Below are positions 11,297 to 33,300 of a DNA stretch of 64,000 nucleotides, piece after piece; the first letter of the stretch is position 1; the number at the start of each line of letters is the position of its first letter. The notes beneath the pieces are model-generated. The model was not told the origin of the DNA, did no database searches, and saw only the letters and a list, made by a program, of their open reading frames with translations. Source of the stretch: Tetragonia tetragonoides (taxonomy: Eukaryota > Streptophyta > Magnoliopsida > Caryophyllales > Aizoaceae); contig CM076147.1 in the NCBI GenBank assembly GCA_038025085.1, positions 40,980,766 to 41,044,765 of the forward strand, given 5' to 3'. The position numbers and the translations under genes are program-made.

Positions 11297-11839
11297 AGAG
11301 CCGTCAAATAGATTAGATCGTGTCGTGTTCATGTTCATGTCAAGGTTAAACGTGTCGAGAATTCCTTGACTCAAACCTAACCCATTTATTAATCGTGTCG
11401 AAAATCCTTGACCTACACCTGACCTGTTTAATAATCGTGTTACCTGTTTAATGAACTGTTAACCTGTTTATCTTTACTTATATTCTAACTAATTGAAATA
11501 TGAAAAAAAACATAAATTTTACCTACAAATTTAAAGTTCTAACAACATAAGTGTATATTCAACAGTCTAAAATTATTAAAATGCTATATAGGTGAGATTC
11601 TATTACATTATTTACTTGTTATAAATTATTTGAACTTACATTTGACAATTAAAATTAAACGTGTCGTAAGTAGGTTGTTTTCGTGTCGGAAATCTCAACC
11701 TTAACCTAACCCATTTAACTAAACGTGTTACTTGTGTCGACCCATTTAATTAAACGGGTCGAAACCTCTCAACACTAACCCGCTACATTCGTATCCGGTT
11801 CGTGTCGTGTTGTCTTATCGTGTCACTTTGACAGCTCTA
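11297..11839. mobile_element. Non-autonomous Mutator-like TIR element, copy 2
   Basis: A second copy of the element at 1740-2284, in the same orientation and similar along its whole length (GTGTCGAAAATCCTTGACCT and TTTAATTAAACGGGTC shared). The ends are AGAGCCGTCAAA and TTTGACAGCTCT, with one mismatch between them. The direct repeat CCATTATTTA at 11287-11296 and 11840-11849 marks its own insertion site. Confidence 0.8.
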
Positions 11840-11924
11840 CCATTATTTACCTCTGAAGTCCTTAATCAGTGAAAGAGTATCAACTCAACAATGATACTCT
11901 TACTAGGTTTGACTCGTAAAATAA

Positions 11925-13227
11925 GTTTATGAATATATTTAATAATATAATGTTTAAAATGTTTGATGTGAAATTATTAATATTATTAGTAAAATACTTT
12001 TTTTTTGCAAAGATTTCTATCCATGGGATGCAGCATGCTAATTTTTGAAAATGGTATTTTTATGCCACCTTCATTTGTTATAAGATTGGACTAAGTTTAG
12101 ATAGATAATAAAAACAGCATATGTACACTAATTTAAATAAGTAATTCAATTAATAAAAATAATGAATAAACTCATTCTGCATTAACGGTATGTATATGTG
12201 CACTAAAAGTTGATGGCACATGTTTGTTTTATTTCGCACAACTAAAACTATGTGACAAAGTTGATACATGTGGCGTCTACGTGTCATATTCACACGAACG
12301 TTTCTTCTTATGTGGCGTCCTATGTGTCATCACCACACGGAAAGAACCCAACTTTTATAGAACATTTTTATATATATATATCTTGCTTTGAAGCGTTTTA
12401 CAAATCCAATCCAACGGAGTCAGATTTATAATTTTTGACTTATGTAACTAAAGTTATTTTATTTTGTAATTTAGAACTATGCTTATAAATATGTAATTAA
12501 GTCAACTAATGATGAGACATTAATAGTGGATGAATATTTTCAATAATATAATGCTTAAACAATTTGAAGTAATATTTATTGATATTATTGATAAAATACA
12601 TTTTATTTTATTTTTCCAAAGATTTCTATACATAGGATGCATGGTAATTCTTGAAAAAGATATTTCATACCACTTGTAATGAGATTGGACTGAATTTAGA
12701 TAGAGAATAAAAATAGTATATGTACACTAATTCTAAAAAGTAATTCAATTCATGAATAAACTCATTGTGCATTAATGGTATATGTGCACTAAAACATGAT
12801 ATTTCATACTTGTTTTATACTGCACAACTAAAATTATATGACAAAGTTATGCACATGTGGCGTCTATGTGTCATCTTTACAGGAACATTGCCTCTTATGT
12901 GATGTCCTACGTCTCATCACCGCACGTAAATGATCCAAACTTTATAGGATACATATATATATATATATATATCTCATTTTGAAGCATTTTTCAAATCCTA
13001 TCCAACGGAGTCAGATTTTTAATTTTTTGACATACGTAACTAAAGTTATTTTATTTTTTAATTTGGAAATATATTAATAAATTTGTAATTAAGTCAACTA
13101 ATGATAAGAATTAATGGTGGATGATGTGTCATGTTACGTGGTAAGTTTGTGCTTACGTGTCATGCCTACACGACGTGGCTCGTCTATGTTACATCCCACG
13201 TGTCGGCACCACACAAAAAAGGACCCA

Positions 13228-13230
<3 letters not shown>
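11925..13230 (+). repeat. Tandem duplication, ~587-bp unit, 2.2 copies
   Basis: Unit 1 (about 11925-12520) and unit 2 (about 12521-13110) align end to end: AAAGATTTCTAT, GTATATGTGCACTAAAA, ACATGTGGCGTCTA, TCCAACGGAGTCAGATTT and AATTAAGTCAACTAATGAT occur once per unit at constant offset. A third, shortened copy begins near 13120 and ends at the long TA tract. Each copy has TATATA at the same place. AT-rich, no coding frame. Confidence 0.8.

Positions 13231-13321
<91 letters not shown>
13231..13321. repeat. (TA)n microsatellite, ~45 units
   Basis: An uninterrupted TA tract at the position that holds 6-9 TA units in the two preceding tandem copies. The frames that read YIYIYI through it are artefacts of the repeat. 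Confidence 0.95.
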
Positions 13322-13325
<4 letters not shown>

Positions 13326-13911
13326 GGTCGCTTATACCCTTTTCCCAAGTCCCCTATTGGCTATTATTTCGTCCCACGATATCAAAATAGTTATAGATTG
13401 TGTTGCCCTTAAATAGTCACTGCACCATGTTTATTACAAATACTATACACAAGCGATGCATACATAAAATTTGACGGGTAGATATATTTAGAATACAAAC
13501 TTATGTTTCAAATAACTATTATAGTCCGCACAAAAAAAAACAACTATCATAGTAATATGCTCGATAAATCATTGACTTAACAAGTGTATCTACGTGAAAA
13601 TTCTTCATTCTTATTAAAAAAAAGAGCGATGTTATATCAATGTAAATTACAGTACGTAATTTTTATATTTTTCAATTGCAATATTATCTGCATATTTAAA
13701 TTTTAAATTTGTTAATCACGCAACAAAAACAGTAGTAAGAACCTAAAAACAGAGTTTACCATTTTATTCAATTTTCCGAGGTCAGCCATTCATCAATCAA
13801 ACGGCAAAGGCGAACGGAGAGAGACAGGAAGACAGAAGAACAGGAGAGAGAGAAATATTCATCTCATCTCATCTCATCTCATCTGTTCCTACACCTTTTT
13901 CTTCTTCCTCT

Positions 13912-13916
<5 letters not shown>

Positions 13917-13953
<37 letters not shown>
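13917..13953. repeat. (CT)n tract in the AGD5 leader
   Basis: About 18 CT units just upstream of the AGD5 start codon, preceded by five CATCT pentamers (13859-13884). Pyrimidine-rich leaders of this kind are common near plant transcription starts. Confidence 0.9.
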
Positions 13954-13955
<2 letters not shown>

Positions 13956-13988
13956 GCTGTCTTCAACCACCACTTGCCGACACTCAAA

Positions 13989-23083
<9,095 letters not shown>

Positions 23084-24630
23084 GTTCCACTTGCATGAGT
23101 TGGCTGCTCAAGTCGCCCCAACTAGACTAGGACCTGAAAAGTTGTGGGGGAATAAAATTCAAGAGCATTTCCTCCAGTGGGGCGCTGTAAACTATTCAAA
23201 GGGCAATTTTTCGGGTGTTTAGGTGGTGGCTTATTTGTATGATTGGTGCTGTATCTTTTTTGATTAATAAAAAATGAGTTTAGACGGACCCATATTATTT
23301 GTACCATATGTTTCGGCCTTAAAGGTTTTTATACAAGATGTGATTTTGATTTTTTGTTAGTTATTGTAGAGAAATTTTCTTACTCAAACGCAGTTTGGGT
23401 TCGAAGTTGTGCAGGCTCTTTAAACCTGGGCGACGTCCCAGGTTTGTGGGCGCTCATTCCTCCTACCCAGACCTCAGCAGGTTAAGTAATGAGAAGTGAT
23501 CGAATGAAGTGAAGTGATCGAATGAAGTGCTCTTTAAACCTTGAAGTTGTACACTGAGATTATTTCGACGAGGTCGTTAAAAAACATTTTCAATAGTCAT
23601 AGTAGCAACTGTAGGAGTTATACTAGGGTGATGTGTGATGGATTTCTGCGCAATGTTAGATTTGGGAGGATATAAATTAGAGTATGAAACTAAATGCAAA
23701 TTAAAGACCATATGGTCTGTTCAGTATGGTGCGACCGTGAGAGCACCCTCAAATGAAATCTCAATCACGAAGGAAGGAAGATGGGGGTCACGTGGGGGAG
23801 GCCTCAAATATGAAATACCTCATCAAGTCATCTTGCATCTAGTTAGCACGAGAGAGCCAGACATCCAAATAAAGCAGCTCCGGGTACAACGGTCGAATTT
23901 GTAGCCGTTGGGAACTGCCCCCAATTTAAATACTAATTTAATGTTTATGTTCTGGCAGCTTAATACTACATGTTCTTTGATTAGTGGCTGCAGTATATAC
24001 TCCAACAACGTCAAAAAAAAAAAAAAGAAAAAAAGAAAACATGGCGTGAATTAATTAATTATTTAATGCCGCCTAACCAGTTACTAGTGTACTTCTTTAC
24101 TTATCTTGTTAATTTCCAAGCAGTAGATACCATAAAGACACATTAACAGATCAAGTTATGAGTCACATTAAGGGATAAGAACAAAAGGCTACCTTGCTGA
24201 TCTTAATCTACATTAACATTTTAATAAAATATTGTTTCATTTTTTTTTTTGTTTTTTGGAGGACAAGATTTTAAGTTATCACTATACTATTTTCCATTCT
24301 TATTTCTTTTTTCTTTTAAATAGGGTGGTGCTTTCAGAGCCGTGAAAGAGGTAGCATAATTTATTTTTTTTTGATAATAGGGGATGGCATAGTTGATTGT
24401 GAAGGTCGAATTTTAGCGGTTTGTAGTATATTTTTTTTTTTTTTATTTGACAACGGTTTCTAGTGTTGTAGTGTTTGTAACTTGTAGGTACACTGTACAA
24501 GTAGATAAACCGTAAACGTGAGAAAACAACCTCCACGTGTCACTACTCTCACTCCATTCACGTCTACCTATAAAATCGGTGAGCCGGTGACTGACTTCAC
24601 CTTTTCACCTCCCCAATTATAATCCAACCC
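23084..24630. other. AGD5 3' UTR and intergenic DNA
   Basis: The first few hundred bases are probably the AGD5 3' UTR. 23470-23530 contains a small direct duplication of GAAGTGATCGAATGAAGTG. The rest is T-run-rich, with no coding frame recognised. Confidence 0.5.
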
Positions 24631-24633
24631 TTT

Positions 24634-24640
24634 TATAAAA
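24634..24640 (+). promoter_or_regulatory. Candidate TATA box of the DUF4408 gene
   Basis: TATAAAA lies 105 bp upstream of the start codon at 24745, which would place transcription start near 24665 within a CT-rich stretch. Another TATAAAA lies at 24569-24575. Confidence 0.5.
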
Positions 24641-24744
24641 CCTCCGTCTCTTTCTCTCTCCACCTTAAAACGCTGTTTGGAATCTCTAGAACTAGAAAGT
24701 GACATTCTCTAAGCAAAAGAACGAAGAACAACAAGAAATCAGAA

Positions 24745-26190
24745 ATGGCGAGCAACAATTGGCTACTGTTTTCAACCGGCGTCTTATCAATGGCAGTGAT
24801 GCTAAAACTCTCACTACCGTTAATCCAAGATTTTCTTATCTACGAGCTTCCTCTGTTATGGTCATTCGCTCTCTCATGGCTTCAACCTCCTTACCTTTAC
24901 CTTCTCATCAACTGCATCATCCTTTCAATCGTCGCGTCCTCTAAGCTCCAGCCACGTGGCAACACTGAGATCTCTCCGGCGAAGTTCCCCGGAGACGATA
25001 ATCCGATAACGCCGATGAAGAGTGCGGTAGTAGTGGAGGAGAGAGAAAATTTCGCCGGTAATGTTGATGTTGTAACTCCGGTGAAGGAGGTTGTGTTTGG
25101 TTATGTCGATGATGATGATGATGAGAAGGTGACGTCAGCGAAGGAGAGTACTGTGAAGGTGAGTGAGGTGGTTGAGGAGAAAGGAAGTGGTGATGAGTTT
25201 GTGATTTCGAGATCCATGTGGACACCGCCGAAGAGAGAGAAACCGCCGGTGGTTGAATATTCTCCGGTTGAGAAACCGCCGGTTTCGGCTAGGTTTGCTC
25301 ATCGGAAAAATGTAAAAGCGAGTCCTGAAGGTACGATTTCATTCTCTCTCTTGTGATTTTTAGTAAATATGTTAAATTTCATTTACTGAAAATTTAAGAG
25401 AAATATAGGCTATAGCTGACTAATTTGCAGATAACTTTTTTGAGAAATTTTCCAGTTATTTCCCGATTTTTTTTTATTTCGTAATGGAACTATCTGCAAT
25501 TGTTCACAAAAACAATTGATCATGTGCAATTTTTTAATACTTAACGAGGATTAAGGAATTTTCATTTTTAGTGATATATGAACTTAAGAGAAAGAAATGA
25601 TTGAAAATGGAGTTAACTGTACACATTTGCCTTAATTTTAGCCTCTTTTTTTAATCGTAGTGGATGATTTTAAAAAATAATTATATTTATTTCATAAATT
25701 GCGGAGTGTGTGAGCCTATTGGAGCATTTGAATGTGAACGGCTCTTTTTTTTCTTTTTTTCTTTTCTGTTTGTTGGATGTACAATCTGTAAGACTGTAAC
25801 GGTCAAAAAATGGCAACATGTGCAGGGAACGGGAAGTCAATGTTGGGAGTATCAAGGCCAAAACGGCAGGAAGCATTGGAATCCACGTGGCGTACCATAA
25901 CTGAAGGGCGTCCAATGCCACTGACACGGCGACACTTAAAGAAGTCGGACACCTTTGGAGGCGTGTCCCAGGATGTGTCGTCTCCAGTGCGTGTCATGCA
26001 GAAGTCAGACACGTTCAGCGGAAACTCGTCCCCGGGGAGCGGGTCGAGCGGCGGGAAGCTGAAGAGAGAGGCGTCGCCGAGTCAGGACGAGTTGAACCGA
26101 CGAGTCGAGGCGTTCATTAAGAAGTTTAATGATGAGATGAGGATGCAAAGGCAGGAGTCTTTGAGCCAATATAGGGAGATGGTTAGCTAA
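24745..26190 (+). CDS. DUF4408/DUF761 membrane-anchored protein
   Basis: Two exons, 24745-25330 and 25826-26190, joined through CCTGAAG|GTACGA and TGTGCAG|GGAACG, give 316 residues. Residues 1-72 hold two hydrophobic helices (LLFSTGVLSMAVMLKL and PPYLYLLINCIILSIVASSK), the DUF4408 signature, followed by a conserved-looking RPKRQEALESTW block. The end (residues ~280-316) matches DUF761: LNRRVEAFIKKFNDEMRMQR then SLSQYREM. The middle is acidic, with a DDDDDE run, and Pro-rich. Proteins with these two domains are plant-specific and of unknown biochemical role, often annotated as cotton-fibre-expressed or stress-responsive. The start is the first ATG giving the membrane helices. Confidence 0.88.
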
Positions 26191-26641
26191 GGAGCTCTGA
26201 ATCTGATCATTAGGTGATTATGGATAATTTTGTGTGAGCTTAGTTTAAGATTATTAATAGGAAAAGGAAAAAGAGGGTGAGATTTCAGAACTGTAAAGAT
26301 ATGATAAATCATCATCATATAGTTTTCGAGATTTCGAAAAAGATTTTGGGAGGGGGAAGGGAGAGTATAAGATTTGACATGTAAATTAAGCTAGTGCAAT
26401 GCTGTCTTAAGCATTTCTAGCAGAAATCAGTTTGGTTTTGGTTAGGGTGAGAAGGGTGCTCCATGTAATTAGCTCAATTTTGGTACTCCATTCTGTGATT
26501 TATTTTATTTGCGATGCAAGAACGTTGTTGCTCTTGTGTGTTCAATCACCAAAAGCAGCTATTTGGAATTCATTTGCCTTTTTTGTGTTTACTAGTATAA
26601 TTGGTAAAAATGTCTCCCTCTCAATTCCTTTCATGGAAATG
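26191..26641. other. DUF4408 3' UTR and intergenic DNA
   Basis: The 3' UTR probably runs to about 26480 (AT-rich, no polyadenylation signal chosen). No gene was seen. Confidence 0.45.
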
Positions 26642-26649
26642 AGTTACGA

Positions 26650-26903
26650 GTACTGGACCCGGCAAACGGGTCGGTCGGGTTCAGGTCATATCGGGTTGAG
26701 TCATCATCAGGTCGGTTATGTCGGGTCTTTGGCGGGTCGGTTACGGTTCAGGTTTTCGGATCACAACTTTGGATCTCGGGTCGGATGATTTCGGTTTCGC
26801 GTTTCCGGTCCGGTTTCGGGTTATTAGCATGTCAACTCTCTTCGGCTCGGCTTTTAAGCAGTTCGGATCGAATTTTCAGGTCGAGTCAGATTTTACCAGC
26901 TCT
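26650..26903. mobile_element. GGGTCGG-rich TIR-like element with 8-bp duplication
   Basis: A 254-bp GC-rich block of GGGTCGG/CGGGTTCAGG words, sharply different from its AT-rich surroundings. AGTTACGA flanks it at 26642-26649 and 26904-26911. The ends TACTGG... and ...CCAGCTCT are weakly inverted. The 8-bp direct repeat suggests hAT. Similar GGGTCGG word salad is common in plant MITEs. No gene inside. Confidence 0.55.
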
Positions 26904-26911
26904 AGTTACGA

Positions 26912-27863
26912 CTGAATGGTTAACATCTAAAATCATCGTATATTCATTCTTTTGTAGTGCTCCTTCACAACTTCTGATGTGAGTATTTGTTTTCTGGCAG
27001 TGATCTCTGATCTGAATGATCCATATAGCCGACCGCACTAGGAAAAGGCTAAATTGGTCGGTTTAGTCCCGTTGGTATTTGTTTGCTACTAATCCTTTTT
27101 ATTAAATAGCATGTTCTTAAACGAAAATATCATTCGTCAAGAAGACCCATGATTATCGAAAAAGGTTTGGTAAAATGTAGGGGTTATTTTACTCGTATTT
27201 ACAATGATAGTTATCCCTTTGTCGATATTCTATAGCCAAGAACAAGAAGTTGGTCGGCTAAAAAGGTTGCGTTTAGCATAGAAATCTGGGGATACATAGT
27301 GACGAGTCTATGTTTGTTACTTTTCAGGTGCATTTTTCATGCCCTTCACGTGACGTTAATTCTTAGTGATCTCCACTCGCACGTGCTTCCATTCTCAGGG
27401 ACAGTTCTCAAACATGAATATCCCAAATTAGAGGTGTAAACAAAGAAATACACAATGGGGCATTTCTAAGCTCAATTGTGGATCCATTCTAAATCAACTA
27501 GTATGAAGCTGACATAAATGCAACTCTTTTCAATTGCTTCCACTGTATAATCAGTACAATATTGACATTAACGAATGGAAACTTTGGTCAAAGGGGACAA
27601 TCTAAGAGCATTCCTCTTGAATCATTTCTCTTACCCTGAACTAGAAACAAAGAAACGATTCGGAGATGGGGTGGTTTGGAACCTTAGGCTACATACAACT
27701 GCACATGTTATAAAGCTCTTTCACATTGGGATTTGGGAATATAGTATCTGATGTATACTTACACCCTAGTATATCTTTACACAGGTTCTTTCATCTAGAA
27801 TCTTGTGCTGGTGCTCTTCTCCGGGCCGTCAGCTTATGGTGTGATCGCAGAAACTAGAAACCT
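26912..27863. other. Intergenic, no gene seen
   Basis: No coding frame beyond short noise. The CCDA 3' UTR probably covers the last ~200 bp on the minus strand. Confidence 0.5.
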
Positions 27864-30800
27864 CTACATGACCATTGTTGTTGGGACAAGCTTGTCCAGC
27901 AGGGTGTAAAGCCCTCCACCAAGGAGGAGGGAACCGCTGCACGCAAAATCAAATGCCAATACATAAATATGGATGCAGCCAGAGAGATCCAAGGAATGCC
28001 CACAAACAAGATAAACAGGGACAGTGAACACATGATGTTCATGACAGAAAGAGTCTCTTGCATATGTGTGATTGTGTTTATTCCACACATAGGAAGTAGG
28101 AATCAGGGGCTAAATTTGGATTACCTATTAAAGATAGAAGGAAATAAAGACGCTCACTTCTTGGAGAAAGATGAACTAATTAGTTCAAATATAGAGGATA
28201 CCTTATAGGGTTGATCCATGCCGAAAACTTGCGAAATGAAAGCAGACTCTGCAAATAATTATACATGTCAAAGACTTGGTACAGAAACAGTACATTAAGG
28301 AAGAAAAGCATACTTTCTTGGCCACTTTCTAGAGAATGGGAAACAAAGAAGCCCATAGACTACCAGGTAAAGGATGGTCTCACTTTGTCACTTTGCCAAT
28401 TGAAATCATTGGTTGGATGATGGTTTGTATCTCAATCCTGAATCCAAAATTCATAAGTGGTTCCTACAAGGATTTCCACAGTTAAAGGGTCTCATGTAGG
28501 AGATCCCATCTCAAATATCTGTTTGATCTGGAATGCAGCATTCTCCAGATGTTTCTCGTTTTGATGCCAATAATTTAAAATTCAAAATTCATTTTCAATT
28601 GAAACAACAAAAAAGGTAGAAAATCAAATTTTGTGGATGATTGGTTCTAGTCTAGTTCATTCAGTCGAGCTGATCCTAAGTCTCTCATGCTATGAATTAT
28701 TGTTTCACTCCTTTCTCTCAGGTCTCCAGATTGGAGCCTATTTTAACGCATTCTTGAAAGATTATGACAACCAACTAATTCTCTTCAATCTTCCTAGTTT
28801 TGACATTTTTATTGCTGTAGATTACTAGATTGCTTGTGTAGAAGCAAAAAGTTAATATTCCAATCCGATATTATATCAACTAATTATAAAGAACAAGCAT
28901 CATGTAGCCCTAGCCTAGAAAGAGGATAGATTGTTTTCTATTCCGGCAGTTATTGTATTTAGTTTGAAGCAATGGATGTTTTCCTTGCTCGTGATGGTAT
29001 TATGTGTTTCCATGCTATGACCAGGGTAATTATAGTTCCTTGTTCGTTTTTAAAACAATTCCTGATCAAAAAGAGGGTTAAAACGTGGGCTTTAGGCAAT
29101 TATGCTTAAAGGAGTAAAAGATTTATGAGCTTGAACCATCTGGACACCAGCATCAAATGTATACATAGCTCCTGACTACCCAATAAAATCGGCTTTCACC
29201 CCTCAGAAACAGAGTGATGCTACTTCACCACTCTTGAAGATGGTAGTCCTTGTACTTTCATCATATTACTAATACAAGAGTATCTTCATAAGCATCAATA
29301 ATCAATAAAAGAAAAGCTCTACCTGCAAGGCACCAGCAAAAGAAGCGGCTAGCAGTAGAGGAGCAACATAGCCTGTAGTATACGTCAGCAGTAAGCTGCC
29401 CCCAATAAGAGGATCCTGTCACAATGTTCCCAAATTACCAAAAAAGTGTATAGATAGAAATGAAGTCACATACACAAACAATAGCATAGACAGAAAAATG
29501 TAGGATTGTTAGTTGAAGAACAGCAGCCCCCTTCGCCTCAATGTTTACAATCCTGCATATTCTGCTCCATTTAAACAAATTGAGCTGGGAATAGGCACAT
29601 AGTAACTGAACAGAAGAACTCCCTTGCATTCTACAACTTCAAAATGGCGCACAGAACCTTGTAACCTGACTAAAAGTCAAAACTCATCACAAAACCAAAG
29701 AATTTTGTATACCTTGGTTGAAGCCACATAACCAAGTAGTGTTGCCAGCACAGGTGTGCTGCAGGGTGATGCTGCCAATGCGAATGTAAGACCAGCTAAA
29801 TATGCTTGCACACCTGGCATACAACATTTTCCAAGAACTTTAGTCTTCACATCATTCTTAGGGCCAGCTTCAGAAGGATCAAAGTTGCTTACTTGAAGGG
29901 AATTTGGCAGCAGCTTGACGGGGATCAAAATCATTGAAAAAAGATGGAAGTTGCAGTTCAATTATCTACAAGAAGTGGGAAACCAAATCTTAATTGTAGA
30001 ACGTAGGACATAGGGACATTGCTAGCAAACTTCAAAAATTTCAGTGTAAAAGAAGAAAAAAAGGAAGGTACAAGTGGAGACAAAATGACGATGCAAGATG
30101 CAACAGAGGTAATGTCTACAGATAAGAAAGTAAACGTCCTCAGCAGATTATGCCATTCCATTGACTGGAACGCAATATTAAAAACAGATATTGTTACCAC
30201 AAGCAAAGTGGTAACCTCAATAGGTTGTCTTAGACACAGTTTCATTGAAAAAGAACTAGGCAGTGGATCCACCTCACCAAATACATAGACCCTAGGACAA
30301 AAGGTTAGCCTAAGAAATGTTTATTCACATATCTTGTACAGATCCGAGATAAAGTTTAACAGCATAGCAGCAAAGTACAAGTCCAGACATTATGGAATGC
30401 ATTATCTTTTACCTCCAAAAGATTGAGCCCCATTACTATAGCTAGACCTGAAGCAGCCAAAGGCAGTCCTTTGCCAATCTGTCCATAAGCTTTTCCAGCA
30501 ACCGAGGCTGCAACACCAAGGAGAGCTAGCGTAGTGGCCAATCCTAAGGAAAATGCAATTGAATCACCAACAACCTGAACAAACAATGGTGAAAAGAGAC
30601 GAAATTGTTACACAGATAAAATTTTAATATATAAGCATAAGCACCCAGAAGTGATGCAAGAGGATGCTATATTCAGGGCTTTCAACTTCCTACCAAACAC
30701 CAAGCAGACTCACGACAGGATGAAGCGCATTTTGACTTTACTTTTCAAATTCAAAGGTGAACATGTCATGATAAACTCCCAACATTCTTTTTTTCATACT

Positions 30801-32582
30801 CCATTTATCTTTTTATTTGAAAGGTTTTGACATAGGAAAGATCAGTTTAGATAGACTTACAAACATTAACCAATTATTCAAATTACAAAAACGAAAGAAG
30901 TTCTCCTAACAAAGAATTACCTGTGCTTTACTTTTCCCAGAGCCAAATGCGCCTGAATAAATTCAGTGATTCGGTAAGTCAGCTTCAGATGAGCAATTAT
31001 TGAAAGATGTGGTAAGAAATCTCATACCAATCATACTGGGACAACAAAGAGGGCAAAAACACAACTTACCTATGTAACCGAGTGTCAACGGCAAAACACT
31101 CAATGTACAAGGAGAAAGACTGGTTACCAACCCTGCCCCAAAAATGACAGCCAAACTGGAACACATAGTAAGAAAAAGCTACTGAAGTTAGAAAACAATG
31201 ACATAAGATCTTGCAAAACATCTTAAAAGCAATTAACAAGACAACGCAAGTACCTTGTAAAACTGAGAGCTGATAACTGGTTTATAACAGCTTCATTAGC
31301 TTGCTGTCCACTTGAATATAGAATGCCTCCAAACCAATCTCCAATCCCCGCGTCAGCCAGTATATAGACAGAGGCAGCCCTATCCTGGCTTGAATAAGAA
31401 TAATTCTAGTCCCTGAGGTTATATATACAAGAAAGTATAATCCACTGTATATAAAGCATTGAATATAATAAGATATGTTGATATTAGAGGAAGGGACGCC
31501 TAGCAGCGCAATCAAGTTTAAACTGTATTGAGTTGGCTATATACAATAAACTCCAATTACACAATGCTATAGGTCTTATATCTAAGTGAAGGTCCTGCAC
31601 TTCAAATTATTTTTGTTCCCTACAATCTTAACCTAAAGCATAAAAATAAGCTGAAGTAATTGCTGTGATAGATCAAAACCACAGCAGAACCATTGCCTTT
31701 GGTTAACTAACTATAGCAAAGCTGTAAGCCAGCTAAATGGGATAGACTACTGAACCTTTCCAACTGAAGGAACCGAGCAGTGATAGCTTGATTATGGCAT
31801 ATAATTTTGTGAGTATGAAGACGCAAACTAAAAACATAAAGACTGACAATCCAAGAAAGACCTAAAAGAGAAGAAAAAAAATCTTACCATTATATCCTTC
31901 ATAGGGGCAGCATTTGCAGGGTCCATTGCAACAAAATTGGCTACTGCAATTGCCAAAAATAGTAATGCTTATAAGTACTTATGCACCATCGTTCAGCCAG
32001 AATAGGCAAACCACTATATGACGCAATATCCGAAATCTATATAATTAGATTAAAACACAATGATTAAATCAGAGCTCACCACATCAGCCGTTGAATTGCC
32101 GAATGACGTGTCAATGTATTTATGATTATGACATGTCATGTAACTCATGGCCAATAAAAAAAAGAAAAGAAAAAGAGAGAAAGTAGCAACAATCATACGT
32201 TACTAAAACATAATGGAGTTTAATGACTCCTTCATCCCTTTCACTTCGTTCTCAGACGTTACAAATCCAAGAAATTGAGTAGTAGCTAATTTCTCTCCAT
32301 GAGCAAAAATAGCTAATTTCTCTCACATATTGATGAGCCAAAAAAAAGAGCGAACTCCTCTCTCATGAATAGATGATGGAACCACACACCATCAATTCAT
32401 CTTCTACCTTCCCATATGTTCAACGTTCGTATCTCGATTTCATCGCCGTCGTCCGCCACCTTTCCGGCATCGTGTACAACAAATCCGCATTTTGGTAAGG
32501 TTCTTCGTATTTCTCTTCGATTGCCAATAGGCATTTGGTATCTACACCTCCTCTCTTTGCAAGATAACCCCACTAAGTTCAT
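27864..32582 (-). CDS. CCDA: Thylakoid cytochrome c biogenesis protein CcdA
   Basis: Eleven exons on the minus strand, 32408-32582, 31888-31943, 31254-31384, 31070-31155, 30921-30952, 30413-30574, 29893-29965, 29713-29813, 29323-29415, 28202-28248 and 27864-27936, join in frame to 342 residues. Residues 1-58 are basic and Ser/Arg-rich, a plausible transit peptide. The mature part has about six membrane helices. The two halves carry the redox cysteines of the family, C137 in [10 protein letters not shown] and C256 in [10 protein letters not shown]. CcdA passes electrons from stromal thioredoxin to the thylakoid lumen, where they keep apocytochrome and HCF164-type thioredoxin reduced for cytochrome f/b6f assembly. 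The start ATG (32580-32582) begins [11 protein letters not shown]; the next in-frame TTG upstream is not a start. The repeat region begins only ~60 bp upstream of this ATG. All splice sites are GT-AG. Confidence 0.94.
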
Positions 32583-32640
32583 TAACCTTAGTACCAAATA
32601 TTGCTTTACATTGTTGTACCAACTTCAATGTTTAAAACTA

Positions 32641-33298
32641 TTTAATTTAATTTTTAATTAGAATATTATGCTCAAATATAGAAAAAATATAAAAAAGAAA
32701 TTAGAAGTCGCTTCAAAAAAAATTGGGAAAAATTCCGAGACCTCACTATAATAGTAGAGAGGGCTTGGGGGTAGGTTTGGTGGCACGGAGTGGTGGGGAG
32801 CCATGCTTGGTACCCAAAAACCGTGGAGTACACATGCCTATTGCATAGCTTTCATAATGGTAGGTGCTTCATGTCACTTCGCTTGCCTTCTTTCGCCCAC
32901 AAGCCCTCTCTCAATTAACTACCCACTAAAGATCGAGTCTTATAAGGTTTAGTGGTTCTAACAGGAGTAGACACGCCCATTGCATAACTTTCATAAAGGG
33001 ATTTTGAGAGTTTGGATAATTATTTTCCAAAAGTTCCACCTCAAAATTTTCAAGTATATTATTAAGCTACGGAATTTATTTTTTTTAATTATTTTTATTT
33101 TTCACAGATTGTAGCTATTTAATTTAACTTTTAATTAAAAAAATACGCTGAAAAATAGAAAAAAAAAAGAAAAAGAAATCACTTCAAAAAAAATTGGAAA
33201 AAAGTATAGGACCTTACTATAATAGTAGAGGGGGCTTGGGGGTAGGTTTAGCGGCACGGGGTGGTGGGGAGCCATGTTTGGTACCCAAAAACCATGGA
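32641..33298 (+). repeat. Direct repeat pair bordering the satellite array
   Basis: 32641-32827 and 33118-33298 are ~80-85% alike. Both run from TTTAATTTAA through CTTCAAAAAAAATTGG, ACTATAATAGTAGAG and GGGCTTGGGGGTAGGTTT to GGTACCCAAAAACC. A smaller pair, CATTGCATAGCTTTCATAA-like, lies between them (~32835 and ~32970). The second copy runs straight into the satellite monomers, so this looks like the array's border sequence, duplicated. Confidence 0.75.
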
Positions 33299-33300
33299 TT

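Noticed and set aside
13114..13416. YIYIYI frames
   Set aside because: Pure translation of the TA microsatellite.
24941..25225. Minus-strand His/Ser-rich frame
   Set aside because: Shadow of DUF4408 exon 1.
26650..26903. Third copy of the AGAGCTGTCAAA element
   Set aside because: Shares only GGGTCGG-type words. The ends and the 8-bp duplication differ.
32416..32661. Plus-strand frame starting [13 protein letters not shown], transit-peptide-like
   Set aside because: It is antisense to CCDA exon 1, which joins in phase to the rest of CCDA. The plus frame has no second exon.
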